Assembly: GCF_002811765.1 (NCBI RefSeq) | Contig: NZ_NPDR01000012.1 | Span: forward strand, 1 to 54,575 | DNA length: 54,575 nucleotides | From: Leptospira saintgironsiae | GTDB lineage: Bacteria > Spirochaetota > Leptospiria > Leptospirales > Leptospiraceae | Reading direction: 5' to 3' | Shown here: positions 27,542 to 38,120 of the stretch, piece by piece | Position numbering within the stretch: the stretch's first letter is position 1 | How the letters are laid out: each line of letters begins with the position of its first letter | Position numbers and translations under genes: made by a program | The notes under the pieces: generated by a model | Told to the model about the DNA's origin: nothing | What the model saw: the letters and a program-made list of their open reading frames with translations, nothing else | The model's database searches: none

Positions 27542-29092
27542 ATGGGAAACACAAGACCTAAAGTCCAAATCCTGGATGTAACTCTCAGAGATGGAGAGCA
27601 AACCAGAGGTGTAAGTTTCTCCGCTTCCGAAAAACTAAATATCGCAAAATTTCTATTACAAAATCTGAAAGTAGATCGAGTAGAGATCGCATCCGCTCGG
27701 GTCTCTCAGGGTGAATTGGAAAGTGTCCGTGGAATCATGTCCTGGGCAGCTTCAGAGGGCTTAGAAAAACGGATCGAAATTTTAGGATTCGTAGATTCTC
27801 ACAAAAGTGTGGATTGGATCCTTGCTTCCGGAGCCAAAACATTAAACCTACTTACTAAAGGTTCTCTAAAACATCTAGAAGGGCAGCTCAAAAAAACTCC
27901 AAAAGAACATTTCGAAGAAGTATCCGAAACAATTCAATATGCTAAGAAGAATGGACTAGAAGTGAATATTTATTTGGAAGACTGGTCCAATGGATATTTA
28001 AATAGCAAAGAATATGTTTTGGATTTTGTTTCCCATCTTTCTAAAGAACCATTAGGCAAAATTTTCTTACCTGATACATTGGGAGTTCTTTCTCCTGATG
28101 AAACATTCTCAGGAATTTCACTTCTTACCCAAAAACATCCAGAATTACATTTCGAATTCCACGGACATAACGATTACGATCTTTCTGTAGCAAACTGTTT
28201 ATTCGCAGTTAAAGCAGGAGCAAAAGGTTTACACGTTAGCGTTAATGGACTGGGAGAAAGAGCAGGAAATTCTCCACTCGAAGCAGTAATCACAGCACTC
28301 CACGATAAGGTGGGTATATGCACAGATGTAGACGAAAAATCAATCTCTGAAGCAAGCCGACTTGTAGAAGTTTTTAGTGGAAAAAGGATCTCTGCAAACC
28401 GTCCTGTAGTGGGAGAAGATGTATTCACCCAAACTGCAGGAGTTCACGCAGACGGAGACAAAAAAGGGAATTTATACGCAAACCCAATTCTGCCGGAACG
28501 TTTTGGTAGAAAAAGAAGTTATGCACTTGGTAAACTTGCAGGTAAAGCAAGCATCTCTGAAAATCTAAAACAACTAGGCCTTGTACTTTCTCCTGAGATA
28601 GAAAAAAAGGTTTTGGAAAAGGTTATAGAGCTCGGGGACCAAAACAAAACAATCACACCTGAAGATCTCCCATTTATCATTGCAGACGTTTCCGGAAATT
28701 CAAGCGTACAAGCGATCAAGATCACAGGATGTAAGATCAACTCTGGAATTGGGATCCGTCCGAAAGCGAGCCTAGAATTAGAATATCAAGGTAAAAAATA
28801 TTCTGAGGAAGGAGAAGGAGATGGAGGTTATGACGCATTCATGTCTGCTCTGACTAGCATTGCTTCCAAAGCTGGACTTTCTATTCCTAGACTAGTAGAT
28901 TATGAGGTTCGAATTCCACCTGGTGGAAAAACGGATGCACTCGTGGAGACAATGATTACCTGGAATAAAGCACAGGAAAACCATGAAGAAGAAAATTTTA
29001 AAACCATGGGAATCCACTGCGACCAAACAGTAGCTGCAGTATTAGCTACAGAAAAAATGCTGAACTTAATTCTTCCTACATGGCAAACTTGA
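27542..29092 (+). CDS. cimA: (R)-citramalate synthase
   Basis: A 516-residue enzyme joining pyruvate and acetyl-CoA to (R)-citramalate, the first step of the threonine-independent isoleucine route used by Leptospira. The N-terminal barrel has DVTLRDGEQTRG (R16, D17), EFHGHNDYDLSVAN (metal-binding His pair) and GLGERAGNSPLEA; a linker AGVHADGDKKGNLY and a C-terminal regulatory domain that senses isoleucine in the known enzyme follow. The length and R16/D17 numbering equal those of the characterised Leptospira protein. The choice of citramalate over isopropylmalate synthase rests on this resemblance. The pth gene overlaps its end by 13 bases. Confidence 0.93.
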   Translation: MGNTRPKVQILDVTLRDGEQTRGVSFSASEKLNIAKFLLQNLKVDRVEIASARVSQGELESVRGIMSWAASEGLEKRIEILGFVDSHKSVDWILASGAKTLNLLTKGSLKHLEGQLKKTPKEHFEEVSETIQYAKKNGLEVNIYLEDWSNGYLNSKEYVLDFVSHLSKEPLGKIFLPDTLGVLSPDETFSGISLLTQKHPELHFEFHGHNDYDLSVANCLFAVKAGAKGLHVSVNGLGERAGNSPLEAVITALHDKVGICTDVDEKSISEASRLVEVFSGKRISANRPVVGEDVFTQTAGVHADGDKKGNLYANPILPERFGRKRSYALGKLAGKASISENLKQLGLVLSPEIEKKVLEKVIELGDQNKTITPEDLPFIIADVSGNSSVQAIKITGCKINSGIGIRPKASLELEYQGKKYSEEGEGDGGYDAFMSALTSIASKAGLSIPRLVDYEVRIPPGGKTDALVETMITWNKAQENHEEENFKTMGIHCDQTVAAVLATEKMLNLILPTWQT

Positions 29093-29649
29093 AACTGATG
29101 ATCGTTGGCTTGGGCAATCCAGGCCAAAAATACGAAAGAAACCGTCATAATATTGGCTTTCTAGTCCTGGACGATCTTGCAAAAGATTGGGGAGTAGATT
29201 TAAATCGTTCCACCAAAGAAGAAAAAGGAAAAATGGATAAGGAAGGAGTTTCTTACTATTTTCTAAAACCTTTGGAATACATGAATCTTTCTGGGAAAGC
29301 TGTCAGCGAGCTCTCACGAAAAAATGGGATCCCTCCCGAAAATATTTTAGTCATTCATGACGAAGTCGACTTTCCATTCTCCAAACTTAAATTCAAACAA
29401 AGCGGCGGAAATGGCGGTCATAACGGGATCAAGGATATCTCCGAAAAATTGGGATCGCCTGATTTTTTCAGACTCAGATTCGGAGTGGGAAAACCTGGAG
29501 ACAGTGCTCTTACTGCGGGGCATGTTCTATCCAATTTTAACCAGGAAGAAATGAGCAAATTGCCCGAATTATTCGACCAGGCCAAACAAAAAATCAAGGA
29601 TTGGGTCCGGGAAAGACAGATCATTTTTTCGAAAGCCTCCGATAAATAA
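29080..29649 (+). CDS. pth: Peptidyl-tRNA hydrolase
   Basis: A 189-residue enzyme that releases peptides from prematurely dropped peptidyl-tRNA. Family motifs: MIVGLGNPGQKYERNRHNIGF (catalytic His in NRHNIGF), KPLEYMNLSGKAV, ILVIHDEVDFPF (catalytic-site Asp) and GGNGGHNGIKDI. Its start lies within the end of cimA. A weak terminator follows. Confidence 0.96.
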   Translation: MANLKLMIVGLGNPGQKYERNRHNIGFLVLDDLAKDWGVDLNRSTKEEKGKMDKEGVSYYFLKPLEYMNLSGKAVSELSRKNGIPPENILVIHDEVDFPFSKLKFKQSGGNGGHNGIKDISEKLGSPDFFRLRFGVGKPGDSALTAGHVLSNFNQEEMSKLPELFDQAKQKIKDWVRERQIIFSKASDK

Positions 29650-29652
29650 ACT

Positions 29653-29685
29653 ATCCCGGGCGACCTTACGCTCCGGGGATTTTTA
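29653..29685 (+). terminator. Possible terminator after pth
   Basis: Imperfect stem ATCCCGG (29653-29659) / CCGGGGAT (29673-29680, one bulge) followed by TTTTTA. It would separate pth from the xerC-hslV-hslU unit. Confidence 0.5.
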
Positions 29686-29698
29686 TCCGGAGAAACCT

Positions 29699-30652
29699 GT
29701 GAGCGAATACGCGGTCAAACTTCCCCAATTTCCTTCTGAAATCCTGAACTCTGCCGCTACTCGTTTTTATGAATATCTGAGAGTGGAAAAAAATTATTCC
29801 CAAAACACTCTTAATGCATATCTACTCGACCTAAAATCATTTTTTGAATTTTGCCTACAAGAACAGATAGAGATCTATCAATTAGAATCAGTAGATGTTC
29901 GTTCTTATTTTGCATTCCTTTCTAAAAACCAAGGATTGGATAGAAGAACACAAAGTAGAAAACTCTCAAGCCTTAGAACATTTTACAAAGTATTATTAAA
30001 AGATAATTTGGTTCCGGGAAACCCAATCCTTTCCGTTAGTTTTCCTAAAACAAGAAAACAGGTCCCTAAAAATTTCAGGATAGAAGAAACGGAAAGTATT
30101 TTAGATTACGAATATGAAAATGAAAACGCATCCGAGATCCTGAATATCAGAGACAAAGCAATCTTAGAAGTTTTATATTCTTCAGGACTCAGGGTTTTTG
30201 AGTTAGTCGATGCGACTCTAGTACAATTATCTGCAGATCATACTATCTTAAAAGTTTTGGGTAAAAGAAGAAAGGAAAGATACGTATATTTAGGAAAAGA
30301 AGCTATCAAAAGTCTAAATGAATATTTAGATGTGCGTCCTAGATTTCGTCCCAGATCTGATGAAATTTTTCTGAATCAAAAGGGAAATAAACTGACGACC
30401 AGAGGGGTTCGTTATATTTTGAACGAGAGAAGGAAACGAATGGGATGGGACAAACCCATTACCCCCCATAAATTCCGTCACACGTTCGCAACGGACTTAC
30501 TCGATGCCGGCGCAGATATCCGCGCAGTCCAAGAGCTTTTGGGGCATTCCTCTCTATCCACCACCCAGGTTTACCTGAGCGTGAGTAAGGAAAAGATCAA
30601 AGAGGTCTACCGAAAGGCTCACCCACATGCAAGACTCGATAAATCCAAATAA
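29699..30652 (+). CDS. xerC: Tyrosine recombinase XerC/CodV-type
   Basis: A 317-residue site-specific recombinase. The SAM-like N-terminal domain (about 12-105) is followed by the catalytic domain with Arg in [12 protein letters not shown], Lys in [22 protein letters not shown] (His/Arg), LGHSSLSTT (His) and the nucleophile Tyr in [12 protein letters not shown]. XerC-type enzymes resolve chromosome dimers at dif. GTG start at 29699 with GGAG upstream. The order recombinase-hslV-hslU is that of Firmicutes codV-clpQ-clpY, which favours the housekeeping Xer role over a mobile-element integrase. It overlaps hslV by 26 bases. Confidence 0.88.
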   Translation: MSEYAVKLPQFPSEILNSAATRFYEYLRVEKNYSQNTLNAYLLDLKSFFEFCLQEQIEIYQLESVDVRSYFAFLSKNQGLDRRTQSRKLSSLRTFYKVLLKDNLVPGNPILSVSFPKTRKQVPKNFRIEETESILDYEYENENASEILNIRDKAILEVLYSSGLRVFELVDATLVQLSADHTILKVLGKRRKERYVYLGKEAIKSLNEYLDVRPRFRPRSDEIFLNQKGNKLTTRGVRYILNERRKRMGWDKPITPHKFRHTFATDLLDAGADIRAVQELLGHSSLSTTQVYLSVSKEKIKEVYRKAHPHARLDKSK

Positions 30653-31184
30653 AATTCATGCAACCACGATACTCTGCGTTCGCAAAGGCGGCAAAGTAGC
30701 GATCGCAGGTGACGGACAGGTTTCTTTCGGAAACACCGTCATGAAAAACACCGCAAGAAAAGTTCGTAAACTTTATTCTGATAAAATTGTATCCGGCTTT
30801 GCTGGATCCGCCGCTGACGCTTTCACCCTATTCGAATTATTCGAAAAAAAAGTGCAGGAATTCGGAGGAAGTCTTTCCAGATCCGCGGTCGAACTTGCCA
30901 GAGAATGGAGATCCGACAGAGCACTTCGAAGATTAGAAGCAATGCTTATCGTAGCCGATAAGGATGAGTCCTTTTTAGTTTCCGGAACAGGAGATGTAAT
31001 CTCTCCAGATGACGGAATTTTAGCGATCGGCTCAGGTGGAAATTATGCGCTCTCCGCCGCAAGAGCGCTGTATAATCATACAAACTTGGAACCTTCTCAA
31101 ATTGTAAAAGAAGCCATGAACATAGCAGCAGATATTTGTATATACACTAATCATAATATAATTGTAGAGGAAATCGGACAATGA
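30627..31184 (+). CDS. hslV: ATP-dependent protease proteolytic subunit HslV (ClpQ)
   Basis: A 185-residue N-terminal-nucleophile hydrolase, the peptidase of the HslUV protease. The chain begins with a 12-residue leader (ending IHA) before TTILCV, so Thr13 is the likely catalytic residue after leader removal, unlike the enterobacterial form whose leader is Met alone. [28 protein letters not shown] and [19 protein letters not shown] are family blocks. The gene starts inside xerC and its stop overlaps the hslU start by 4 bases. An in-frame later start would remove the catalytic Thr, so this start is kept. Confidence 0.95.
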   Translation: MQDSINPNKIHATTILCVRKGGKVAIAGDGQVSFGNTVMKNTARKVRKLYSDKIVSGFAGSAADAFTLFELFEKKVQEFGGSLSRSAVELAREWRSDRALRRLEAMLIVADKDESFLVSGTGDVISPDDGILAIGSGGNYALSAARALYNHTNLEPSQIVKEAMNIAADICIYTNHNIIVEEIGQ

Positions 31185-32617
31185 GCGAATTCCTTCCCCA
31201 AACAAATGAATCCAAATTAGGGGATGATGAACTCACTCCTAGACAAATCGTTTCCAAATTAGACGAGCATATCATTGGGCAGAAAAACGCCAAAAAAGCT
31301 GTGGCGATTGCTCTTCGCAATAGGACTAGACGCAGAAAACTAGATCCGGAATTAAGAGAAGAAATTTATCCTAAAAACATTATCATGATCGGGCCTACGG
31401 GAGTAGGAAAAACGGAAATTGCAAGAAGACTTTCCAAACTATGCGGCGCACCTTTTTTAAAAGTAGAAAGTACAAAATTTACAGAAGTAGGTTATGTAGG
31501 CCGGGACGTAGAAAGTATTATCAGAGATCTTGCTATGGTTTCTTTAAACCTAGTTAAACAAGAATTCAGAAAAGAAGTTGAAGCAAAAGCTAAGGAAAGA
31601 GCAGAAGAGGCTCTGTTGGATATCCTACTTCCATTTCCAACCAAAACTTCGATCGCAGATCCTCATCCTCCTTCTATTGGCTTCTCCACAAATGAAGCAG
31701 AAGAAGAAAGAGAGAAAAGATTTTCCGAGACCCGTGAAACAATGAGAAAAAAACTCAAAGCCGGGAAACTGAACGAACAAATTATAGAGATAGATATTCC
31801 TCAAGCAGGTCCGCAAGGACTTCCGATGCTGCAAGTATTTGGCGCAGGAAATATGGAAGATTTAGACAATCATATCCAAAATGTTTTGGGCGATCTAATG
31901 CCTAAAAAGCAAAAAAAGAGAAAATTACCGATCCCGGAAGCTCTCAAAATTTTAGAAGAAGCAGAAGCTGAAAAACTTTTAGATCCTGACAAGTTACAAA
32001 GAGAAGCTCAAAAGCGAGTAGAAGAAATGGGCATCGTATTCTTAGACGAGATCGACAAGATCGCAAGTAGAGAAGGAAGAGCAGGCGCAGATGTTTCGCG
32101 AGAAGGAGTACAAAGAGACTTACTTCCGATCGTAGAAGGTGCAACAGTAAACACAAAGATCGGCCCGATCGTAACAGATCATATTCTGTTTATCGCAGCA
32201 GGTGCATTCCATATGTCTAAACCTTCTGATCTTATTCCAGAGTTACAGGGACGTTTTCCGATCAGAGTGGAACTCGAAAAATTATCCATGGAAGATTTTG
32301 AAAAGATCTTAACTGCACCTAGGTCTTCTCTAGTAAAACAGTACCAAGCATTACTCGAAACTGATGGGATTAAAATTGAGTTCGCTCCGGATGGGATCAA
32401 AGAGATCGCAAAGATAGCCTATGACATGAACGAAAAACATGAAAACATAGGCGCTCGTAGATTAAACACCATCATGGAAAGGTTATTAGAAGATCTAAGC
32501 TTCGAAGGCCCGGACTTACCGGAGAACCAAAGAAGCCTTACAATAGATCAAAAAGCAGTCGAGTCCAAACTCAAAGGGATCGTAGAAGATAAAGACCTAA
32601 GTCGCTATATTCTTTAA
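31181..32617 (+). CDS. hslU: ATP-dependent protease ATPase subunit HslU (ClpY)
   Basis: A 478-residue AAA+ unfoldase that feeds proteins to HslV. Walker [10 protein letters not shown], Walker [12 protein letters not shown], a pore loop region ([14 protein letters not shown]) and the C-terminal sensor-2 region [15 protein letters not shown] are present. The inserted I-domain (about 140-260) is rich in Glu and Lys. The C-terminus ends DLSRYIL, the tail that docks into HslV. Its stop shares TTAA with the convergent gene. Confidence 0.97.
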   Translation: MSEFLPQTNESKLGDDELTPRQIVSKLDEHIIGQKNAKKAVAIALRNRTRRRKLDPELREEIYPKNIIMIGPTGVGKTEIARRLSKLCGAPFLKVESTKFTEVGYVGRDVESIIRDLAMVSLNLVKQEFRKEVEAKAKERAEEALLDILLPFPTKTSIADPHPPSIGFSTNEAEEEREKRFSETRETMRKKLKAGKLNEQIIEIDIPQAGPQGLPMLQVFGAGNMEDLDNHIQNVLGDLMPKKQKKRKLPIPEALKILEEAEAEKLLDPDKLQREAQKRVEEMGIVFLDEIDKIASREGRAGADVSREGVQRDLLPIVEGATVNTKIGPIVTDHILFIAAGAFHMSKPSDLIPELQGRFPIRVELEKLSMEDFEKILTAPRSSLVKQYQALLETDGIKIEFAPDGIKEIAKIAYDMNEKHENIGARRLNTIMERLLEDLSFEGPDLPENQRSLTIDQKAVESKLKGIVEDKDLSRYIL

Positions 32618-33447
32618 AACGCCATTTCGCGGAGTGCAGTTAAAGGATATCTCATGTAAACAGTGGTAGTTCTGCTACCAGACGTAATGGTCAGAAGATC
32701 CAAAGGATTCAGACCCATAGTATAATATCCTTCATCGATCATAGCGATACCAAATCCCGCACTTTCTTTTTCGTCCAAAAACTCAGGACGGAAGAAATCT
32801 GCAGAATTCCCTTGGTCGAACAATTCCTTATGACGAATGCGGGACTCTTCTATCCTTCCAAAATCCATATTATGGATCGGGGAATCGTTACGAATCCTGA
32901 AATTCAGTTCATCTTTGGTAATCTTGATCTTAACAGAAATTCGCATTCTGTTTTTCTTAAGTTTAAAACGTATATCAGTGAGGAATTCTTTCTCTTCGTC
33001 TTTTAAGATCTGCTTTTTAGCACGGATCCTATCTTCTAACTGAAGAATACTCTGGACTTGTTTTTTGATCTTATCTGGAACCACATACCGATGCATCGCA
33101 TCACGTAGAGGGGAAGTATCCATAATTATCTCAAGTAGTTCTTCTGCTTCTTCTTGAGTCTCACCAAGCCTTTCTATTTTCTTCAGAAGTTCATCTCTGA
33201 AAATTATATGACGGATATTTCCTTTGATCGCGTTTAATAATGCCTCCATGAGTCCGCTGAAAAGATGAAATGCAGCGAGAGGGTTGGCACCGATCTCTTC
33301 TAAAAGACCGTTAACGAGTTCGGAAAGAATATCTCTAGTAGGTTTAGTTAGACCTTTCAGTTCTAAATGGAAGAATCGTCTCTGCTTGAGTTCTTCTATA
33401 TTTTGGAGGATTTGAGCCCCTTTGAGGACAGATTTCTGGTTTGCCAT
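32614..33447 (-). CDS. Degenerate histidine-kinase-type ATPase-fold protein
   Basis: About 277 residues from the ATG at 33447; a TTG at 33501 would add 18 residues and neither has a good ribosome site. The segment [16 protein letters not shown] (about 66-81) looks like the N-box of HATPase_c domains (E68, N72), and [18 protein letters not shown] near residue 230 looks like a G-box and lid, followed by [18 protein letters not shown] as the last strand. A long charged helix (about 85-165) separates them. No histidine phospho-acceptor or receiver partner is adjacent. It may be an anti-sigma-like kinase or an ATP-binding regulator. Moderately confident of the fold, not of function. Confidence 0.6.
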   Translation of the reverse strand: MANQKSVLKGAQILQNIEELKQRRFFHLELKGLTKPTRDILSELVNGLLEEIGANPLAAFHLFSGLMEALLNAIKGNIRHIIFRDELLKKIERLGETQEEAEELLEIIMDTSPLRDAMHRYVVPDKIKKQVQSILQLEDRIRAKKQILKDEEKEFLTDIRFKLKKNRMRISVKIKITKDELNFRIRNDSPIHNMDFGRIEESRIRHKELFDQGNSADFFRPEFLDEKESAGFGIAMIDEGYYTMGLNPLDLLTITSGSRTTTVYMRYPLTALREMAF

Positions 33448-33516
33448 AGGAGGGAACTTAGAAAATTTAGTACAGGTTGGCTTGTGGACTCTATACGGCA
33501 AGCTGGTTTTAGAAAG

Positions 33517-33777
33517 ATGGCATCAAAAACCGAAGATTTCGAACTAATCACTCCCGACTTGGGAGACACCGACAAAATTGAACTAGTTCGATGGAATTTT
33601 CAGTTGGGAGATCAAATCATTGAAGGATCAGAAGTCTGCGAATTAGTCACAGACAAAGCTTCCTTTCCAATGGAATCTCCGATTAACGGAATATTAGCGA
33701 GAATCGACAGAGAGAAAGGATCCATCATCAAAAAAGGAGAAATTTTGGGAATGATCCGGAGGAATGTTTCCGAGTGA
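33517..33777 (+). CDS. Stand-alone biotinyl/lipoyl-domain protein
   Basis: An 86-residue protein from the ATG at 33517 (an upstream start would lie within the divergent gene). The whole chain is one lipoyl/biotinyl domain: [27 protein letters not shown], then [13 protein letters not shown] with Lys47 as the likely lipoylated residue, and [23 protein letters not shown]. No dehydrogenase or carboxylase subunit is beside it, so it would act as a mobile swinging arm or as a regulatory remnant. The next start overlaps its stop (33774). Confidence 0.8.
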   Translation: MASKTEDFELITPDLGDTDKIELVRWNFQLGDQIIEGSEVCELVTDKASFPMESPINGILARIDREKGSIIKKGEILGMIRRNVSE

Positions 33778-34676
33778 AATTGGTCCATTTATCGGACCTG
33801 CATTTTCCTGTAGCGCTTCCTTTCACTAGTCTGAAGGGTAAGATGATCCCGGGATATTTAAACTATACCTTTCGGCGTAGGAAAAAATATCCGATCTCTC
33901 TCTGGAATGCAATTGTTCGAAAAGTAAAATCCTTAAATCCAGATGCGATCGTTATTTCGGGAGACATTACAAACGTCTCTCATTGGAAAGAATACGACGA
34001 GTCCAAAAAAATCCTAGAACCTGTACTCGGGGACAAAACATTTATGATCCCTGGAAATCATGATCGTTATACAGATATTGCAGCCGGTAAAAAAGGATCG
34101 GATCTTCCTTATTTCGAAAAATTTTTCTCATCTTGGATGGGAGAAAGTATCCCTCTTAAAAACGGATATCTTCGCATCAAAAAAATAGGAAAACTTGCTC
34201 TGGTAGGCTGGGACTCTAATATGCCACTCTCCGTGCTGAACGCATACGGATATGTTGGAGAAGAGATAGTACATTCTACATTAGAATATCTGGAAAAAGA
34301 AAAACTGGATGAGTACATTCTAATTTGTCATCATCCTATCTGGAATCCTCCGGAACGCCAGGAAAGCTCCGGTCATAAAATGAAAAACAGGGAAGAAATC
34401 GCGGAACTTCTGAAAAAAAGGCCACCTTTAGCCTATTTGCATGGTCATGTACATACGAACTGGGTTAAATATCCAGATCCACAAAAACCATACTATGTGA
34501 TCAATTCCGCGTCCAGTACCAGAATTTCGGACCAAAGACACCAAAGTGGTTTCCATCTAATGGAATGGAACCAAACAGAATTAAATATTAAAAGATTCTC
34601 TTTTTCTAATGAAGAAGGTGAATTCACAGAAACACAAACGATCTCATACCAAGAAAAGGAAACAAATGGCCGGTAA
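33774..34676 (+). CDS. Calcineurin-like metallophosphoesterase
   Basis: A 300-residue enzyme with the complete metallophosphoesterase signature: [31 protein letters not shown] and LHGHVHTNW, which bind two metal ions. The family includes phosphodiesterases and phosphatases for nucleotides or lipids. No signal peptide is seen, so a cytoplasmic location is likely. GTG start at 33774 with GGAGG ten bases upstream. It overlaps the next gene by 11 bases. Confidence 0.88.
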   Translation: MKLVHLSDLHFPVALPFTSLKGKMIPGYLNYTFRRRKKYPISLWNAIVRKVKSLNPDAIVISGDITNVSHWKEYDESKKILEPVLGDKTFMIPGNHDRYTDIAAGKKGSDLPYFEKFFSSWMGESIPLKNGYLRIKKIGKLALVGWDSNMPLSVLNAYGYVGEEIVHSTLEYLEKEKLDEYILICHHPIWNPPERQESSGHKMKNREEIAELLKKRPPLAYLHGHVHTNWVKYPDPQKPYYVINSASSTRISDQRHQSGFHLMEWNQTELNIKRFSFSNEEGEFTETQTISYQEKETNGR

Positions 34677-35712
34677 ACTCCAACCAATCGATATCCAAAG
34701 AGAACTCACTAAAATCAAACATCCTGAGCTTAAAAAAGACATCGTGTCTCTAGGAATGATCGGTTCTCTTGAAATCGGAGAAGAAGAAACAAGTATCATA
34801 GTCAAAACTCCTAGCCAGGACAGAAGAGTACAGATCGGATTAGAAGCACAGATCCGTCAGACACTTTCTAAAAAAGAAGGAGTCGGAAAAGTAAAGATCA
34901 AGTTCGAAGTAGATCCTAAAATGACTTTGGATGATTCCAACAAAATTCTTGGAGTCAAAAAGGTAATCGCGATCGGTTCCGGAAAAGGTGGAGTCGGAAA
35001 ATCCACAGTCACAGTAAATCTTGCATCTGCAGCAGCTGCAATGGGATACAAAGTGGGAGTGATGGATGCTGATATTTACGGACCTTCTATCGGAAAAATG
35101 TTCGGAGTAAATGGTAAGGTCGCACTCAAAGCAGAAGAAGATAAAATTTATCCATTAGAGAAAGATGGACTGAAGATCATCTCTTTCTCTTTTTTAATAG
35201 AAGAGAAACAACCTGTAGTTTGGCGGGGTCCAATGTTAGGGAAGGCGGTAGAACAGTTTCTGTATGATATCGTCTGGGGAGAACTAGACTTCTTATTTAT
35301 AGATCTTCCACCGGGAACAGGAGATGTACAATTATCTCTTGCTCAGCTCATAGATTTAGACGGCGCAATTTTGGTAACCACACCGCAAACAGTAGCACTT
35401 TTAGATGCAAATAGAGCTGCATCTATGTTCCAACAAGTCAAAGTACCGATACTAGGTGTAGTGGAAAATATGAGTGAATTTGTATGTCCAAATTGTGGAC
35501 ACTCTTCCGCGATTTTTTCCAAAGGCGGAGGTCAAAAATTAGCTGATTCTGCCGATACAAAATTCCTGGGAGGGGTCCCACTTACTATGGATGTAATGAG
35601 TGCTGGAGAAGCTGGAAAACCGTTGGTTTTTCAAGAACCAGACGGAATTATCGCAAAATCCTATAAAAACATACTCCAAAACCTGACTGAAGAGATAAAA
35701 AAGTGGGAATAA
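34666..35712 (+). CDS. mrp: Mrp/ApbC iron-sulfur cluster carrier ATPase
   Basis: A 348-residue protein. The N-terminal MIP18-like domain (about 8-80) is followed by the P-loop ATPase [10 protein letters not shown] (residues 104-113), [28 protein letters not shown] and the Cys pair CPNCGHS that holds the bridging iron-sulfur cluster. It delivers Fe-S clusters to target proteins in the cytoplasm. The ATG at 34666 was preferred to an in-frame ATG at 34609 because family members begin near MAGK and AAGGAA lies upstream. Confidence 0.93.
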   Translation: MAGKLQPIDIQRELTKIKHPELKKDIVSLGMIGSLEIGEEETSIIVKTPSQDRRVQIGLEAQIRQTLSKKEGVGKVKIKFEVDPKMTLDDSNKILGVKKVIAIGSGKGGVGKSTVTVNLASAAAAMGYKVGVMDADIYGPSIGKMFGVNGKVALKAEEDKIYPLEKDGLKIISFSFLIEEKQPVVWRGPMLGKAVEQFLYDIVWGELDFLFIDLPPGTGDVQLSLAQLIDLDGAILVTTPQTVALLDANRAASMFQQVKVPILGVVENMSEFVCPNCGHSSAIFSKGGGQKLADSADTKFLGGVPLTMDVMSAGEAGKPLVFQEPDGIIAKSYKNILQNLTEEIKKWE

Positions 35713-35752
35713 TACTCTGGGGCCAGTCAGTTAGTACAGAGGGAGGCACACC

Positions 35753-36436
35753 GTGAAGTTCGAAAAAGGCACAGAGAAGAATCCATCCGGAAACCTCATA
35801 GTATATTGCAACGTTGTTGGAGAAAATCCGCTATTTCCGGGCGGCAAAATTATCGCTTCCAACGTAGTGGTTAGTTTCCTCCGAATCGGGGAAAACTTTC
35901 CTGTTGTAACATTTCCTCCTGTCTCTCTGGACAGTTACGACGATCTGAAAAGGATCATCACAGATCATTACGACAAGTATGATGTGGTAAAGATTAAAGA
36001 TTTCGAAATGCCTGCAGGCCAAGAGGATTCCAATTCTTATATCAAAGAAAGAATGGATCATTTTGAAAACGTTGTCATACGATATGTAGAACTATGTAAG
36101 AACAGAGAAGGTGGATCTTTCCCTGTCCAAGAAAAAGAACCAGAAGGTGTTAGAGATTATCTGGATGCCTTAGCAAATCTTTCTTTAAAAGTAAGACGCT
36201 CAAGCGGGATTGCGAGAGAAGCTTCTCTTCTTCATATGGAAAGATTGGTAGAAACTTTTTCTGGAAAACACCCAGAGTTCGATCTTCATAATTTCCGCAA
36301 AGCTCTGGAAGTTCCTGGCCAAACCGGAGAAGAGTTAGTTGGATTATATCTTCAGAAGTTCAATGCCATTTCTTACGAAAGATACGAAGATGCTTCTGAT
36401 CTAAATAAAAAGATCCAAGCATTAGAAGCAGTTTAA
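35753..36436 (+). CDS. Conserved hypothetical cytoplasmic protein
   Basis: A 227-residue protein, GTG start with GGGAGG upstream. The first half is beta-rich ([47 protein letters not shown]), the second half helical. No membrane segment, signal or enzyme motif is visible and I do not recognise the family. It follows mrp after 40 bases and is closed by a terminator, so it is probably co-transcribed with mrp. Confidence 0.6.
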   Translation: MKFEKGTEKNPSGNLIVYCNVVGENPLFPGGKIIASNVVVSFLRIGENFPVVTFPPVSLDSYDDLKRIITDHYDKYDVVKIKDFEMPAGQEDSNSYIKERMDHFENVVIRYVELCKNREGGSFPVQEKEPEGVRDYLDALANLSLKVRRSSGIAREASLLHMERLVETFSGKHPEFDLHNFRKALEVPGQTGEELVGLYLQKFNAISYERYEDASDLNKKIQALEAV

Positions 36437-36449
36437 TCCGTTCAAAATT

Positions 36450-36480
36450 CGGGGCCAGCCGGTCCCGGATCTTTTCCTTT
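36450..36480. terminator. Terminator between convergent genes
   Basis: Stem CGGGGCC (36450-36456) / GGTCCCG (36461-36467) with one G-T pair and a 4-base loop, then CTTTTCCTTTT. On the other strand AATTTTG follows, so it may also stop ubiX transcription. Confidence 0.7.
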
Positions 36481-36494
36481 TAATCAATAATTCT

Positions 36495-37109
36495 TTATGG
36501 ATTCCAGCGAGGATAAAGATCTATCTCTCTTCCTAAAAGCCTGAAAATCCTTGTGGCCATAAAATCTCCTAAGTCTTCCAAACTCTGAGGCATTTGGTAA
36601 AAACCAGGAGAAGCAGGAGCAATGATCGCACCTGCATCATGAAGTGCTAACATATTCTCTAAATGAATTCTATTATAAGGAGTTTCTCTAGGAACTAAGA
36701 TTAATTTTCTTCTTTCTTTTAAGGTTACGTCAGCCGCTCTTTCAATCAAATTTTCAGTGATCCCTGTGCGGATCGCAGCAACAGTTTTCATTGAGCAAGG
36801 AAGTACCACCATCCCTTCCCAAATATTAGAACCAGAAGCTATATCAGCACCTATATCTTCGAATTTTCTAAGATGAAATTTATGAACTTGTTTAGGATTC
36901 CATTTTTTACGCACAAACTCGAGGACATCTTCTCCGGTTTGAACATTTGCCTCATATTCTTCTTTAAACACTCGGATAGAAGCCGGGCTCGGAACAAACC
37001 AGGTCTCTCCTGGAATTTCCATAAGTGCTTTTAAAAATCTGGCCGCATAAATAGAGCCACTTGCCCCAGCCATTGCAAGTACTAGTCTTAAAGGTTTTTC
37101 CTCGCTCAT
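36495..37109 (-). CDS. ubiX: Flavin prenyltransferase UbiX
   Basis: A 204-residue flavoprotein that makes prenylated FMN, the cofactor of UbiD-type decarboxylases. Motifs are [18 protein letters not shown] (flavin-binding loop), a central region of [20 protein letters not shown] and [21 protein letters not shown], and a C-terminal [15 protein letters not shown]. It starts one base after the UbiA gene stop; the pair suggests quinone-ring prenylation and decarboxylation, most likely for menaquinone in this organism. A UbiD partner is not in the window. Confidence 0.93.
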   Translation of the reverse strand: MSEEKPLRLVLAMAGASGSIYAARFLKALMEIPGETWFVPSPASIRVFKEEYEANVQTGEDVLEFVRKKWNPKQVHKFHLRKFEDIGADIASGSNIWEGMVVLPCSMKTVAAIRTGITENLIERAADVTLKERRKLILVPRETPYNRIHLENMLALHDAGAIIAPASPGFYQMPQSLEDLGDFMATRIFRLLGREIDLYPRWNP

Positions 37110-37110
37110 C

Positions 37111-38019
37111 TTAAAACCTGGAAAATAGAGAAACTAAACTAGGGCCCTTTTCTGCCAAAATTCCTAAAAAGATCACAAGAGAGATCCAAGAATGGATCTG
37201 ATAGAAACTAGGTGGAAAATTTCCGTCTTTATTTTCGGAGGCAATCTTTTGTTCTCTAAATAGTAAATAAGCTACGAATATTAAAAATACCCAGAAGGCT
37301 CCTTGAAAACCTGCATACCATGCTGCCGCGGAGAGAAAAGAAATAGAAAGAATATGAGAAATTCTTGATATTATAAAAGAATCCTTTTCTCCAAACTGAG
37401 CAGGAACAGAATGTAATCCTTCTTTTTTATCAAATTCTCTATCTTGTAAAGCATACAGAATATCAAATCCGGCCAAATTAAAAGCGAGTCCTAAAGTCCA
37501 AAGTCCAGCGATCCACGAAAATTCTTCTCTGATTGCGATCCAAGTCGCAAGAGGCGCTAAACCAATCGTCAAGCCCAGATAAAAATGGCATAAAAAGGTA
37601 AAACGTTTTGTATAAGAATAAGTTAATAAAAGAAATAGAGTAGGGAAAGAAAGATAAAATGAAAGTGGATTTAAGAACCAACTCCCTATAAAAAATACAA
37701 GAGCAGAGCCAATGATAAAAATCACAGCCATAAAATCTGAGATCTGACCACTCGGGATCTCTCTATTTGCTGTCCTTGGATTTTTAGCGTCTATCTTACG
37801 ATCTGCCCATCTATTAAATCCCATGGCGGCACTTCTTGCACCGACCATACAGACCAAGATCCAAATCAATTTTTGGCCCATGGTAAGAAGAGTAAGACTA
37901 GGCTCTTGTAAGATCGCGAGAACAAATGCAATCCCTGCAAATGGAAGAGCGAATAAAGTATGGGAGAATTTTATAAATCGACCGTATTTGCCTAGAGTAG
38001 CAAGAGTATTGGAAGCCAT
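37111..38019 (-). CDS. UbiA-family polyprenyltransferase
   Basis: A 302-residue membrane enzyme with about eight hydrophobic helices and both Asp-rich sites: [18 protein letters not shown] (about residues 66-83) and [16 protein letters not shown]. These bind the Mg-diphosphate of a polyprenyl donor. The exact aromatic acceptor cannot be read from sequence; with UbiX next to it, a role in menaquinone (possibly futalosine-route) synthesis is likely, as this type of UbiA is annotated as a 4-hydroxybenzoate prenyltransferase in many bacteria without ubiquinone. Confidence 0.88.
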   Translation of the reverse strand: MASNTLATLGKYGRFIKFSHTLFALPFAGIAFVLAILQEPSLTLLTMGQKLIWILVCMVGARSAAMGFNRWADRKIDAKNPRTANREIPSGQISDFMAVIFIIGSALVFFIGSWFLNPLSFYLSFPTLFLLLTYSYTKRFTFLCHFYLGLTIGLAPLATWIAIREEFSWIAGLWTLGLAFNLAGFDILYALQDREFDKKEGLHSVPAQFGEKDSFIISRISHILSISFLSAAAWYAGFQGAFWVFLIFVAYLLFREQKIASENKDGNFPPSFYQIHSWISLVIFLGILAEKGPSLVSLFSRF

Positions 38020-38120
38020 CAGAGGAAGTCTTATAGAATACTGTTAGTTAGAAAGCAGATTTTTTAGAACCAAAACGAAAATGGATGATTTTTTGACCTC
38101 CCGAAGAAATCCTCGTATCT

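Noticed and set aside
29699..30652. Phage or island integrase
   Set aside because: The recombinase sits in a conserved housekeeping order with hslV and hslU, with no attachment-site repeats or phage genes nearby.
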